Source: Dicaeum eximium (Eukaryota > Chordata > Aves > Passeriformes > Dicaeidae). From it: a stretch of 64,000 nucleotides of DNA. The notes under the pieces were generated by a model that did no database searches, had not been told where the DNA came from, and saw nothing but the letters and a program-made list of their open reading frames with translations. A program made the position numbers and the translations under genes. The stretch covers positions 173,458 to 237,457 of the forward strand of contig VWZP01002668.1 in the NCBI GenBank assembly GCA_013396995.1, written 5' to 3'. Shown here one piece after another: positions 43,388 to 57,500 of the stretch (position 1 is its first letter; each line of letters opens with the position of its first letter).

Positions 43388-45532
43388 GTCCTCCTCAAAT
43401 CCAAGTGCTGATACCAGCACATTCTGAATGAATTCACCTGTTGCATGTTCACAAGGACTTCCTAGGCCAGACACACGGATATAGCAACCTTCATAAGGAG
43501 CAAACTACACCACATCTGCCAACTGTCAGATTTTTATAGTTTTCTTTGAATTACCCAGCCCCTGCCAGCATTAGAGACAAGACATTTGCCTGGAAAGTCC
43601 ATGCAATCATGTCAGCTCTTTCACTCCTGAAGTATGCCATGTTTTAACTGAGTTAGAATGAACCCTTCCACTCCTTTGGAGCAAGTCTCTTGGCTGTGTG
43701 GTTACTCATATACAACACCCACTGCAACACATTTGTGTACAACTATAAAAGGAGAAAATATAATCACTTTATTTCCAGTATACAGACTGAATCCCACCAT
43801 AAAATCAAGATAATGAGCAAACACACATGAATAAAACACTCAGCACTTCAGCAGACCCCACTTTTGCCATGTTTGTGTTTCTGCAGTGGCTCTTGCAGCT
43901 CAAAGGTGGCTGCAGTACTCCCAGGAGCAATCCTCCCTCTACTTCAAAAAACACTCCCAGTTTGCGTAAAGTGCTACATTTTCCTGTATGCCTTGAAATA
44001 CTAGTTAGGTACAACACTATTTCATCATCTCTGCTCCCAAGCTATGTCCAGTCCCACTTCCACCCTGACATCAAAGCCACAATTACTTCTACAAAGAGGT
44101 AAAATCAGCAGGTTGTAGCAATACAGCTCTTCAGAGGTACAGAATGATGGCAAAGTGCAATCTGCAGCACAGACAGCAAGACAGAAATGCTGAACACTTG
44201 TACCACACACATGCACACAATCACCTCTGTAAAGCTTTCTTCATGGTGTGACTCCTTCCATGTCACACTTTTTCACATTAAAAAAACAAACAAACCAGCC
44301 CTTGTCAAATTTAGCCCATTTAAAGCTGCCAACAAAATTGGATTCCATGTGCTATCAATGGGCATGTTATTGCTTGTAGTAAATTGGAGAAATTTGGACC
44401 TACACATGAGACTGGCTTGCAAAGCAGAAAGGTCAGCAGAGGCCTCTCAGCAGTTTTAGGAACTGACCAGCTGGTATTTCCTGCACCCTTCAGACTGGCT
44501 ACAACACTGCAGCCCAAAGCACACATGGTACCATCCTCGAGCAAACAGCCCATCTTCTCTGGCTCCTATTTAACACACAAGAGCACTCAGTGTCGAGTGT
44601 CAGGTCATTTTTGTAAGTCCATCATGCTCACCTTGGCTCCTTCACCTGAAATGGGGTGACAGGGCTGTAATGGCAAAGCAGTGCCAAATCCTCTCAACAC
44701 TCACGTGTCACCAGAGCGAGCTGATATTTTTGCAGAGCTATGAACATGCCCAGCAGAGCAAACACATCCTCACTGGATTTTCCAACTGCCAATGACCTAC
44801 CTCCCCCAGATGAACTTGGACAATCCAGCCTTTACACCTTGTGCCTCTGAGTGTGAAGTTTACAAATGTGTCTTCAAGGATTAATAAAGCAGCTCTTGGG
44901 ATTTCTGCCAAGCCAACATTGACTCAAAGGCTCAGTACAAACTCAGTGTTACATGGGAACACCAGGCCATTCCAGACCCCCAGCCAGTCCTCACAGCTCA
45001 CTCCCTAAAGTTCCTTTCTTTGCTAACACACCCTGACTATAGCCCTGCTTTACAGCCTCTCCTGCTAACTATACTCTTCAAATCAGATCTGACTGCAATT
45101 GCTGCCCTTAACCTAACAAGTACAGAATGGACAGAGTAATTCCTGTCTAATGCTGCTCCAGATGCAATGCTGCCTATAAAAACACAACTAATTCTGCCAC
45201 CAGACGATCCAAACCAGCACTGCTCTCCAACAGCAGATGGATGAGGGAGGGCTGCAGATTGACAAATCTCCACAAAGTAAGGTAGCAACAAGCAGCCTTT
45301 GAAAAAGCATTGTCTCTGTATTTTTCTCTACCATTAAATCCCTTTTCCACACAATTTAGTGAGTGAACTAGAGGCTTCTCTGGAGCAGTGGAAGAAAAGA
45401 GATGGTAAATAAATAATGAATTATAAGAACTAGGTCAATAGGTTTACAAAGTTTTCCTTTTTGGTACCAGCACTGAGCACTGCTCCTTTCCAGGTGGAGA
45501 GAAATACAAAACACTTCAGTCTCTCTGTGAGC

Positions 45533-48500
45533 TTAAAGTCCAAGTGACTTCTGCACAATCTGCTTGGCAATTTTGTTAAATTGTTCTCTGTCTTCCCGCC
45601 ACATCTTGGAGGCGTCTACATTGGCTCCACTTTCATCATTTGGCTCTGAAACAAGAAAGACAAAGGTAGGTGGGCAATGGAGCTTCTTGCTTCTTCAGGA
45701 ATGCCACTTCCCCAAGGCTTTGAAACACTTCTCCTTGAGACTGCAGAAACACCACTGCAGCAAATCTAATGACAGCTCCTGGATTCCCAAAAGGCTCTGA
45801 TTTAACTGACCACCAGAGAAAGGATATCACAACAAATTGGAGTTTAGGCAAGAAACAAGTGGCACAGGAGCAGGACCTTCTTTTGTTTGTGCTTTCAGCA
45901 GTGGAGTCCCCACCATGCACATGGCCAACACCATGTAGCACCCCCAGCACTGTCAAGGGCTTTTAAAACCACATGTTTCTCCCCACAGAACGTTTTCTTT
46001 TCCTTGTTCTCCAGCTTCCCAGACACAAAGCCCCTCCAAGCAGGCCACCCAAACAGGCTGTCATTTGTTGGGATGGCTTGTTCTATTAAAAACCAACAAA
46101 ACAATCCAAGGAAACCCATAGAATATGCTTTCACTTCTGCTACATCTTTCATCCGATGATTTCAGAATGCTTTACGAAGCACACAGAGTGCTGAAGTCCC
46201 AGGGGCTCCCCATTTTGTATGGAGGCAAGCTGAAACCCAGGATTTACAAGGTCTGTGGGCAGCATACAGCAGGACACTGGCCTGGGGTTCCAGAAGGCAC
46301 TAACATACTCTGCTCACTTCCCTTGACACACCAGTGCACACCCACCCCAGCCCAGCTCATGGCAGTATCTCGGGCTCCCATCCTTCTCCACATGATCCTG
46401 ATAGTCCACCTGAAAAACCAGCAGGTGTGCAGGTCACCCAGTCTGGTAAACTTGGGCTTACATGACCTGCAGAGCCAGGGCTGAGGGTTTTCCAGTACCC
46501 TGCAAGAAGCTGACCACTGTTGTTTTAGCCTAATTTCTTCAAAAGCCATGGGAAAACAGGATGCACAGGCAGACAACGAGACCAGGTGACTCCCACATTT
46601 CCCAGTCCAGGTTAGGCTGCACCACAAACCAAGCTCTTGGAAGCCATGGGAATCCCACAAGTACTATTTGTCTGCACAGCTTCCCAACTGCAGGTTACTG
46701 TTCCAAAGCTAAAACAGTCCCATGAAGGAATCTGTGGCTTGCTCTTTGGTCAACTTTGCAGTTTCTAAACCCATTTATCCTTCAAAACCAGTTCTAAGGG
46801 ACATGACTTTGTCCTCTTCAGGCAGTTTAGTGTCTCTGTCCACTGTGTGGAAAATGATCCATCTTTCAGAGAGCTGTACATGACAGAGCTGACCCACAGC
46901 CCTTGTTAGGAAAAACCATTTGAAAGGCTCCACAAAAAGTTTTTCATCCCAGGTCTCTTCTCAAGAAGCCTTCCTCTGAACCAGAGATGGCAGAGTGGGG
47001 CACATTCCCAGGCTAGGAATAACTAAGAGAAACAAGAGTGTGCTGGCTTCTGAACCAGAGGCCATGGACTCCAGTTTACTGTATTGGTTAGGTCTGATAA
47101 CCCTTCAGCTGCCAAAGCCAAATCCAACACAGCCTGTAATCCACATCTTTAAAACCTAAAGGACAGCACAGCAAATACAGAGAGGGTTTTGTCTAGCTCA
47201 GCCTCCGGGACCACCTGACCCATCACTACTGTCTCAGTTGCTACCAAGCTGGAAGGAAAGCCTTGCAGTAACCCCCAAACAGGAAGACCTGTTACTAATT
47301 CAGCTGCATTTTTTCCAGCCCTACTCAGAGCACTGGTTTACTAATAAATAGATAAATAAATAAATTCCAGGGCTTTAAGAACTGTTGAGAATGGCTTTAA
47401 GAACGGTTGCTGCTGAGCAGCTTCCCAAGGCTTTGCTCAGTGAACAAAGCCAAAAGCAAGAGGCAGTTCCAGCTCAGGAAGGGCTGACAGGACAGCAGTG
47501 CTCACCTGCCAGCATGCTGACGACTGACAAGAGGATCTTCTCCACACTCTGCACGGGACTCCACCGCTCTGCGCTGCTCTCGTACCCCATGGGGTCATCC
47601 CCAGGAGCATGAAGGATAGAGATGCACACTCTCCCATCTGGGTAAACTGCACAAAAAGTACAGAGGATTGGTTGTTACTTAGTGGAAATGCTCAGCGTAT
47701 CCAGATCAGTCTTGAGCATAGATCAGCCTTGAGACTTGGATCTTCTATGATTAAAATTAAATCCAGGTTTAAATTTCCTCTTTGGGCAAGAGGACACAAA
47801 ATCTGAAAGACAAAAACCTAGGACAAATCTTCTGTAAGCAAATCTAACAAACTCCTTCCCCAAAAGAAGCCTGGGAGCACTTGTGTCATTTAATAATCAG
47901 TGACAGGCTCCATGGAAAAAAATGAATTATGCAGTCTGGTGGACTAAGGCAAGAATTTATGCACAGGCACAGCTCCAAGCAGGTAACCAGTCATTCTTAA
48001 ATGGAAATGAATGCACTGACTGCACACTAGAGTCCTCCACAGGACTGTGATCATTAAAAGGATTTCACAAAGAAGGGAAAAGTGTTATGTTATATATATA
48101 TATTATAAAGATGAGAAGAAAATAAAGTGTTACGTTAAATATATTAGGAACAGTAGAACTGATGGTTTTTTGAACATTACTGAGGTGCAATCAGAAGAAT
48201 TCCCACTTTTTTTTTTTTTTTNNNNNNNNNNNNNNNNNNNNNNNNTTTTTTTTTTTTTTGCTTAGAGCTCAGCTTCATTAAAGCACCTGGAAACAAGGAA
48301 ACCTATGAATTAAGGACCCAGGTGCTTCCCCTCCCACCTTTAGCATAAGCAATGTGTCTGCAACAGTACAAGCTGTCTTCACAGCGACTGGACTCTGCTG
48401 ACTTGGTAATGAAACCAAACAAAGATTGAAGAGGCACCACAAAAGAAAATACTGCTCTACTAACATGGCTTAATTCTCCTGCATGGCAGGCTCCTGAGGA

Positions 48501-51500
48501 GTGACAACTTCAGCACAATAATTTCAGGGCTTCCATTCCTCAGGTGACCAAGCTGGTGCCATTGGCAGGAAAGCAAGACAGAACAAAGTGGGAATGACTG
48601 CTGGAAGCAGCTGTGCTCATTTCCAGTTCCTTCCATTCACCCAGCTATGTCTGCCCAAGCACATAAGCACTGTGGAGGACTTTTATTTACAGTCCTTCCT
48701 GCAGCCTCAGGCTGGGGACTGGAGCTGGTCTAATGCAGCTGGAAGAGGTGCAAACAGCAGGTGCTGAATCAGCAGTTCTTGCAAGTCAGGAACCCACTGG
48801 TGGAAGGGATTTCACTGCTGAGGAGCCTCCTGCTCCTGTGCAGTGCCTCATTTAAAACAGCTGCAACACAGCAGCACAGTCAAGACATCAAAGGCTGATT
48901 CCAGGAAGACGTATGGATCTTCTCTCCCTCTCTTCAGGTGAGACCTACCCCTGTCCAGCTGTGGGGCCCCCAGCCTAAGGACCTGGAGCTGTTGGAACCA
49001 GTCCAAAGGAGGCCACAGAGAGATGCTCCAGAAACAGGCTGGGACAGCTGGGAGTGCTCAGCCCGGAGAAGAGAAAGCTCCAGGGAGGCTTCAGAGCCCC
49101 TTCCAGTGCCTAAAGGGGCTCCAGGAGAGCTGGACAAGGAGCAATGGCTGCACACTGCCAGAGGGCAGGGTTAGAGGGGACATTGGGAGGGAATTGTTCC
49201 TGAGAGGGTTGTGGAAACCTGGCACAGGGTGCCCAGAGAAGCTGTGGCTGCCCCATCCCTGGAAGTGTCCAAGAGCAGGTTGCACAAGGCTTGGAGCCAC
49301 CTGGGATAATGGAAGGTGTCCCTGCCCATGGCAGAGGGTAGAACAAGATGGGTTTTAATGTCCCTTCCAACAATCCTTCTCAAACCACCTGTGATCCTAT
49401 GATCTCCCCACACTGATGTTCAGTGACAATGCAAGCAATGGCACTGATCACTACTTAGTTACTTTTGCCAGAGTATCCAAGGTCATTTTAATGTAAGAGA
49501 AAGCAGTTCTGTGGTATCTCAATTCCCCCTTCACATAAGTTGCAAAGATGAGGGGACACACCAGACTTTTTAAACATTTTCCATGTGATTTCTCACAGGG
49601 GGAGAAATAAACAGAAAAAACACAGCCCAGCCACCCCTTTCTGGGTAGAAGCAGCCCACCACAACCCCAGCTGAGAAGAAAGATTCAAGTGTCTACTTCA
49701 GGTGATCCCAGCTTCAGATCAAGGAGACCCGAAGGCACAGGGCTTTAAAGAGCTGAGTTGACCATCCAGTGTGTTCCAATTCTCCCATGGAAGAAATACC
49801 CATGTGTAAAGCCACTCTTTAACACAGGAGTCAGGCAATTTGTGCTTCTCCACCCCACTCCTCCTGGCAGTGCTGCACACAACACAGCTGCAAGCAGTGA
49901 ACCTCAAGCCAAGGCCACAGCTGGAGCTGCAGGGACAAGGATTTGCTCAGGGAGACCAGTCCTGGCAAGAAGTTTGGGTAAATTACTCCAGCTGGAGCAA
50001 GGTGCTGACATGGCTACACTGTTTCCAAGTGCCAAAGTGTCCTATTGTGGACATCAGAGTTCCAGAGGTGATGTCACACTGCCTTGGGCATGTCCACACA
50101 GTTCTATGCTGTGACATGCAGGTGTGTCTTCCACAGACGAACAGAAAGATGTGGATTAAATGGGCAAGAACCTGCACAAGTGGTGCAGAAGGGTGCAGTG
50201 GCTTCCAGAAGGGAATAACACAGAAATTTCAAGAAATTGCAGAATTCCTTGTATATAGGGTGAAAGAAATCGATTTCCAGCTGAGATTATGACCTGAGAT
50301 TATTATTTTCAGATGAGATTATGTTGGTGTTTTCTAGATGCAAGACTGTTCAGCTGAAGAGAAAACACTGGGCAGGAGCACAGCATTTACCTTCTCCTGC
50401 TCTTGAGAGTCAGAGACCTGACAGCTTGAGCACAGATCCAGCCCCCAATACCTGGGCAGTAATAAACAACCTCTGCACAGTCCATGTTGATTCAGCAGAT
50501 GTCAAAAGCAATGATTTTACACAGAATTCCAAGGCTGATTCCAGAAAGTAGCAGTCCAGCAAACAGAGGCTTTAAGGTTTTTTTTCATGTCCAGGGCTAA
50601 AACTTGTTAGCTGTGTTTCTTGTCACTGCAATTACTCCCACTGAAGAGTCTTCAGATAATATTGTCACCATCACAGATTCACTATGGTTGGAAAAGATCT
50701 TTAACTCAATCAGTATCACAGAGCAAAGACTTAATATTAAACACTTGTAAATGTGTTGTCTGCTTCGACAGAGCACTGTGTATTTCAGAGAGATCTCCTC
50801 AGAAATGCTAAACCTGTGATTTCATGGGGCAAAAGCCACACTGCCTAATAAAGCTGCACCCATGAACAACTTTTCAGTCATTAAAATAACACCAAAATAC
50901 CTAAATACAAGCCATAGAGCAACACTGAGTTAATGGTGTGTTGGGACAATCCTCTCAGGCACATGGTGGGATTCTTGGGGTGTCCTGCATAGGGCCAGGA
51001 GTTGAACACCATGATCCTGATAGGTCCCTCCAAACTCAGCATATTCTATGATTCTGTGTCTGGAAAGAGCCTGTATTAATTCACTAAGTCTCACATCCTG
51101 TACAGAAGATTTAAAGGCATGGAAATTGCAGACTGTTCATGAGCAAAAGTTTTATGAGGAATAATGGGATAAAGATAAAAGGACCCTAAGACAGAGCAAA
51201 ACTGCTGAGCAGCTGAATGCTCCTGCTGCCTATTCAAGGTTGGAGAGAACCATCCTTGGGAAGGATGCCAGCTCTCCTGCTGCAAAAGTTTCTTTTTAAG
51301 CTGCACAAGCAACCCACCCCCCCCTGCATCCTGCTGCACCAGACTCACTGTTGGGATGGAACATCTCACACGTGAACCTCATCTTCGGAGGACTCAATGG
51401 GTAATCCAGAGGGAAACTCAGGATAGCAGGGAAAACCCCATACTCAAAACAGGTGTCTTCAGGACCCCTAGAAACAGATAAAATGTTATTCACCAAAGTT

Positions 51501-54500
51501 TTAAACACCTCTTTCACCCAAATTCTTGTCTAATGAGATGTGTGAGGCATGGGTTACATCATCTTCTCCAGGAAACAAAGAGTTAAGGTGCTCTTACCCC
51601 ACACCTCATAAACTTAAATCCAAATATGAGGCTTGGGAGGCAAGGGGGATATCAAAGCTTGCACGCTAAATTACTAGGAAGGTCACAACACTGTTTAATT
51701 AGCAGGGTGTGTCTGGATATAATTGGAGTATCTGGCTCCAAGGCATGTTCCAGGATTTGAGTGTCTGCACGTCAAGCGAAAGCAGAGGCAGGTGTGGGAC
51801 TCCTGTGCCTTTGAAGATACTGTTATGCTCTACAAGACAGGGATGTCAAATGCTGGAGCTCAAAATTAATTTATAAATGCCACAGAGATCCCAACTGCCA
51901 GTATCTAGCACAACCACACAAACACTTATCACTGTCTGATGCAGAAAGCACAGCAAAGGTTTGTAAAAATAAAAACACAGCTCAGAGACCATAATTGTCA
52001 AAAGAGATGCAGGACAGCAGTGTCTTTGCAGACTTCAGGTATTGAGTTTGCCCTCCCTTGAGTGCAGGTGGAGAACAAATGGCTTCATCAGGGCTCTTGT
52101 ACAAACATTTCCTTATTGTGTTCAGAATCTAGTTCAAAGCACAATCAAGTTGAGAACATAAAGACAACTATTCTACCCTGCCTACATAAAACACTTGTGG
52201 AAAGTGAGCAAAAACTAAGTTTATTAGCCATGATTTATTCAAACTTGATGAACCATCTGGAAGTTGTAACACAAACATGATTGGAAAGATGACGAAAAAA
52301 GCTTCAGCACTGAAAATCGTTGTCAAGGAAACCTCATGTATTTAGTAAAAGGCCGTTCAAACAAAGGTTCCACTGTCTGGGAAATCAGGGTTAGGGGCAT
52401 ATTCATGCCTCCTCCTCCCAATGCACATTCTCCATGCCAGAAAGAACATTAAAGTTGGAGAGCAGCAAATCCTAAAGCGCTAGAAGACTTACTGTCTCAA
52501 ACTTGGGGATTCAAAAGACTTGGCTGGTAGATAAATGCAAGAAGTATGTGATTTAAACATGAATATTCACACTGGCAGGTAAGGTAAGAGAAATGCACCA
52601 ACATTCTGCAAGAATGAAAGCTAAACTGCCTCAACCACTTTGTTCCCTTTCTGGCCTTTTCCCTAAATTTAGTCAGGATTCAATTCACATCTGAGAGTAA
52701 ACTGAATGCATTTTTTCCTGACCATTTTAATTCCAGCTGCATTTTAAAGGCTTATTGTTGAACTTCTGAGAGTATGTACATACAGGCATTGAAAAGCTGG
52801 TGGGTGTCTATGTTCTGTTTTGAGAGCAAACCCACAGCCTTAAGGGCTCTTCTGTCAAATACACTCAACCCAACATACTCCATTTTAAGCCCTGTATTAT
52901 GTGAGCAAAATGCTTTTGTTTTAGCCACTCAGTGCTGCCAGGATCAACTTCAAAGAAATTATTAAAGTTAATCCAAGACAGCATTTGTAACTACAAAACA
53001 CTCAGCATTTGAACTTGACAGCATCACTTTTAGCTCACAAACGACACTGGCAGGGCCAGGGAGGCAAGAACCTGGCAGCTGCTGCAATCAACCCCTGCTC
53101 TGCAGTGATTCCAAAACTGACAGAAGACAAAGCATGAAAATGGGAAGCTCTGACCTCCAGGAGCTGGCTGTTACTCATGCAAGAAGAGTGGTGGGTATCT
53201 TCCAAATAGGAGAGAGAAGTACCTTGAGGAGCACAGCTAATGGGAGTTGTTTAGTTTGGAGAAAAGGCTCCTCCAGGGGGACCTTCTCCAGGTGGGGGTC
53301 GGGTTCTGCTCCAGGACAAGAGACAGGTCAAGAGGAAACAGCCTCAAGTTGCGACTGGGGAGGTTTAGGTTGGATATTGGGAAAAGTTTCTTCCCTGAAA
53401 GGGTTGTTCAGCCTTGGCACAGGCTGCCCAGGGCAGTGGTGGAGTCACCATCCCTGAAAGCATTCAGAAAACATGTGAATGTGGCACCTGGGGACATGGT
53501 TTAGTGGTGGATTTGTCAGTGCTTGGGGAATGGTTGGATTCTATGGTCTTAATGATTCCATGATTCTAATTCTATAATCCCAGCTTCACATACATTTCCA
53601 AATGGCTTATTTGTAAAAAGATGCTGGAAAAACACCAAACCCCACAGTCATCAGATGCCCAAAAGGGGAATGGAAACAAAAGTCATAAGCCTAATTATAG
53701 ATCTAATTACCTTTCTGAACAGCTTTGTGATAAGTTGACTTCAATTCATACTGTTTAGTTTGCAAGCAATCTTTAGGCTAACAAAGTTCTTAACCGTTGC
53801 GTGCTTTTGTGTCTTTTGGGGATAAACTTCAATAGCAACACACACTGGTACATGCCAAGGAAAGAGGGCAAAACTTGGCCTTGAAATGTTAAATCCATGA
53901 ACACAACACAGCCTGAAGGACCTCATGCAGCACTAGGGAATTGAGCAATGTAAGGCAAACCCTCCTGAAATGATGTTGCAAAGATCTGGCTTTCAACAAT
54001 AATCCGGCCTTCAGAAAGGTTTTCACATGGATATTTTCAATTCTGTGCCCATCACACTCATTTTAGGAGTGTAAGAAGTGTTCTCTCCTTTATTTTATTA
54101 TGGTCTTAACATTTATATGTTTCAAATTCCTCCAGCATTGCTGCTGTAGACAAGAACACTCGAGATACAAATAATTATTATTTCCATTATTTAAAAATGC
54201 ATCTCCAAGTCAAGCTCTTACATCAATCAATGTAACATTACCCAGCCTACCATTAAATTAATAAGTGAGAGATATCTTTTCTCTCGTAGGTCTCTCTTTT
54301 TTTTTAAGTTATGTGCCATTATGTGCTCTAGCTTTATATAAATTGAGTGAAGGGAAAAATGTATTCTGTTCTTTTCACAATTATGTTTCTTACTGTTTGC
54401 ACTTTATCTGTCTAAAAATTTGAAGGAAGCTTTACTCCCATTTTCTCATCTGCACACCTCATTCCCTGAATCTCACACAGCACATTTGAGATTACAAAAC

Positions 54501-57500
54501 ACTGGAGGAGACCACCACAGACAAATACAAACAAGTCATGTAACTTACTTTCCAAAGGTATTGCAAACACTGCTACTAACAGGGTTTGTAAAGAGATGAA
54601 AGTAACCAAATATGTTTGGGGTAAACATGTTTCTATTGTATCACAGCTTCAAAATTGAGCAGATCTTAAAATACAACTTGATTATGACACACGCTCAATA
54701 CAGAAACCAAAATTAAAGCACCTCCGCCTCTCATTTTACGCTGACAAAGACCTGAAGCTCAACACTCAGCACTTTAAAGAGCTTTCAAGTCTGCAAGCAG
54801 CTCCTCTGTTCTTTAAGGATGTGACGGGAAACATCAGGAAAGGTATTTTCTAGGCAATTCAGAAGTACTTCTGAGTGTCCCTCAGGAAACCTCTACTCAG
54901 CCACACCACTTCTGCTAGCAGGAAGTACCAATAAGCAGGAATTTCCTTCCATGTTCCAAGAAGTGCATTAAACCCTCTGGGATTTCCACACTTCCAGCAA
55001 TCACAGCTGTCTGACCTGAAATCTGGCCCATTATGAAGCAGATGTGCTGACTATGCCTCTCACAGAAAGCAGGAGACCCTGCAGCCAAAATCTCTGGTGT
55101 CAGGCAACAAAACAACCTATTTCCATGCTAAGTGTTTGTTTTCAGGGCACTGAGCTACCAGGAAGCACAACCTGTTATCCCAGGAGAAATCACTGCACAT
55201 AAGCAGAGGCATCTGCCAACTCTTGCCATCAATGAGCCAACAAGCAGTGGTAATGCAAACCTCCACTCACCAAGGTCTAAAATAACTCAGAGGCTCTGGC
55301 TTGCCATGGAGCAGGATCACCCACACAGCCAGCTTGTGTGGAACAGGGAATTCGCTACAGCTTTTGTACTGGTTGCACGCCTGAGCCCAAGAGACAGAAA
55401 TCTTGTTTTTCATCCCTAGACAACACATTCCAAGCAAACCCAGCTAGGAAAACTCTGCCACCCACGCCAGCTGAGAATCTCACCAGTCAGCACTGGTGGT
55501 TGCAGGGAAAACCTGCCCAGATCACGGAGTGAGCGCGGCCACAGCCATTGCCTGCTGTCCCCAGAGTCCTCCAGGACAACCCAGCCCTGGCTGAAGGAAA
55601 GGGAATCACCAATTCTTACCAAAGGAATCCTGAAATACAGAGCCAGCATCTACCCTAACAACAGACCACCAGCTTCAATATAGACTCAGTGGTCTGGGGC
55701 TTCTTCATCTTTTAATTGTGCACTATTTGCATAAATTGTTAGATGTGATTGACAAACATCCTTTTCCCTCTCCTCTAGCATTTTAGAACTTTATTTTGTT
55801 AAAATCACCAGTTATTCCATGTACTCAAAGTTCCCAAACAAGGTACAGCATGAGTAGGAGTACAAGCAAGAGAGAAGACAACCTGTAAGATGCTGGGCAA
55901 AAAAATTTTGTCTTTTCATGGCAAATTTTGCTACCAACAACCACACCCATCAGCTGGGGAGTGGAAGATAGAGAACACAGCTTTGTAAAAGAGTTTTCAT
56001 CACCCCCAAAACACAGCAGGACATGGTCAGAGCTATTCACCAACAGAAGAGTGAATCTCTTTCTACAAAAAACCACTGCATCCAACTCTTGACAACACTG
56101 ACCAATTAATGAAATGTAAAGAACTTAAAAATAATTTTTTACTTACATTTCAGTATTTTTTCTGATCAAAACCTTTCAATATTTCAAGAAAAAATTTGAA
56201 CAGTAAGTAAACTAATTTTAGACATTGATTTCTTTCCTGTCACTAATAATCTGTGTATTTTGCTCCACTCAAAACTTGTCTTGCATTTGCAGTTAGGCAA
56301 TGTTCCAACAGGTATGTGTGATCCACAAGCAACTTGTTTGTTTCCTACAGTGTTTGGAAATGTAACATATATCCAAGGGAGCCCAAATGAGGATTCCTGA
56401 CAAATTTGTGAGCTTAATACTATGACACCTGTACAAGAAGTTATCCTAACAAGTTGTACACATCCCAATGCTGCCTGTGTCACTCTGTTTAAAGTCCAAA
56501 TGTTTGGATCAGAGGAGTTTCCAGGCCAAGGCAGGCCAATGCTGATGTCATACTGCAGAACTGACAGTACTTTTTTACATTCTTGCTCTCCTATATGCTC
56601 ATCACAGCAACTGCTGATTTCAGACACCAAACAGTATCAACTCACATGATCAGGGCTTCCCATTCAAAGAAGTTCTCTTCATTCATGGGACCTGTGAAAC
56701 AGAACAGAACAGAACAATGCTCAGTGCCACCTGAAGGCAAGGTCACAGCTCCAGAGTGCACAAACCCTGCTAGGCTCTCACCTGCCACAATCCCTTCTGG
56801 TGGGTTCAGGGTCAGCTCTGCAAAAACAGAAACACAAGGAAGATTGAGGTGACTTGTGAGCCCAAGCTTTTCAGGGGGTGTTTGAGTGGCCATGGTTTAG
56901 CACAGGGACCCCACTACCACTGCTTAACGCAGGACAGTGTTCTGGGCAAAATTATTTGGCACTTTGGGGTTTTCCAGGCTCCTAGAACTAGCCTTGGAAT
57001 CACACAATGGTTTTGGTTGGAAAGGACCTCTAGGATCATTGAGTCCCCCCTCTTCACAGAGGCAATAATTTAAACCGGAGAAAGAAGACAAAAACATTTC
57101 ACAAAGCCTGAGAAATGCTCTTCTCTTGCCCCTCTGTGATATCTGCTGGATACCATAACAGCTTGAAGTTTGTATTCCTGTAACCTCTCTGCACCCATTG
57201 AGATTTGATGCACCTTAGTGCAAAACCCAGAACACAAAAAGAGGAGAACCAGACACATGAGAGAATTGACAAGCAGCTCTGTTCCCTGAATTCAATCCAA
57301 CCTCCTGCATGGCCTGGAAAATGTGAGTTATAAAAAAAGAAGCAGCAATAAAACACCCATGGCTGCACAGGCAAGTTTGGATCCATCAATCTTCACTTTC
57401 TCTAAGAAACTGATACAATTCCAAATTCATGAAACAATCTTTGGCATCAGGCCCTTACCTCAAGCTGGTGAAGGTCAGTACACCACGTGCTGATAAAGTA

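Larger units (their letters stand above)
42340..45532 (-). other. UBE2G2: Probable UBE2G2 3' UTR (extent uncertain)
   Basis: Noncoding DNA downstream of the UBE2G2 stop. Two minus-strand polyadenylation candidates are visible: AATAAA (TTTATT at 43768-43773) and ATTAAA (TTTAAT at 42357-42362). They would give 3' UTRs of about 1.8 or 3.2 kb. The far site would include the two CR1 fragments inside the UTR. The choice needs transcript data. Confidence 0.4.
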
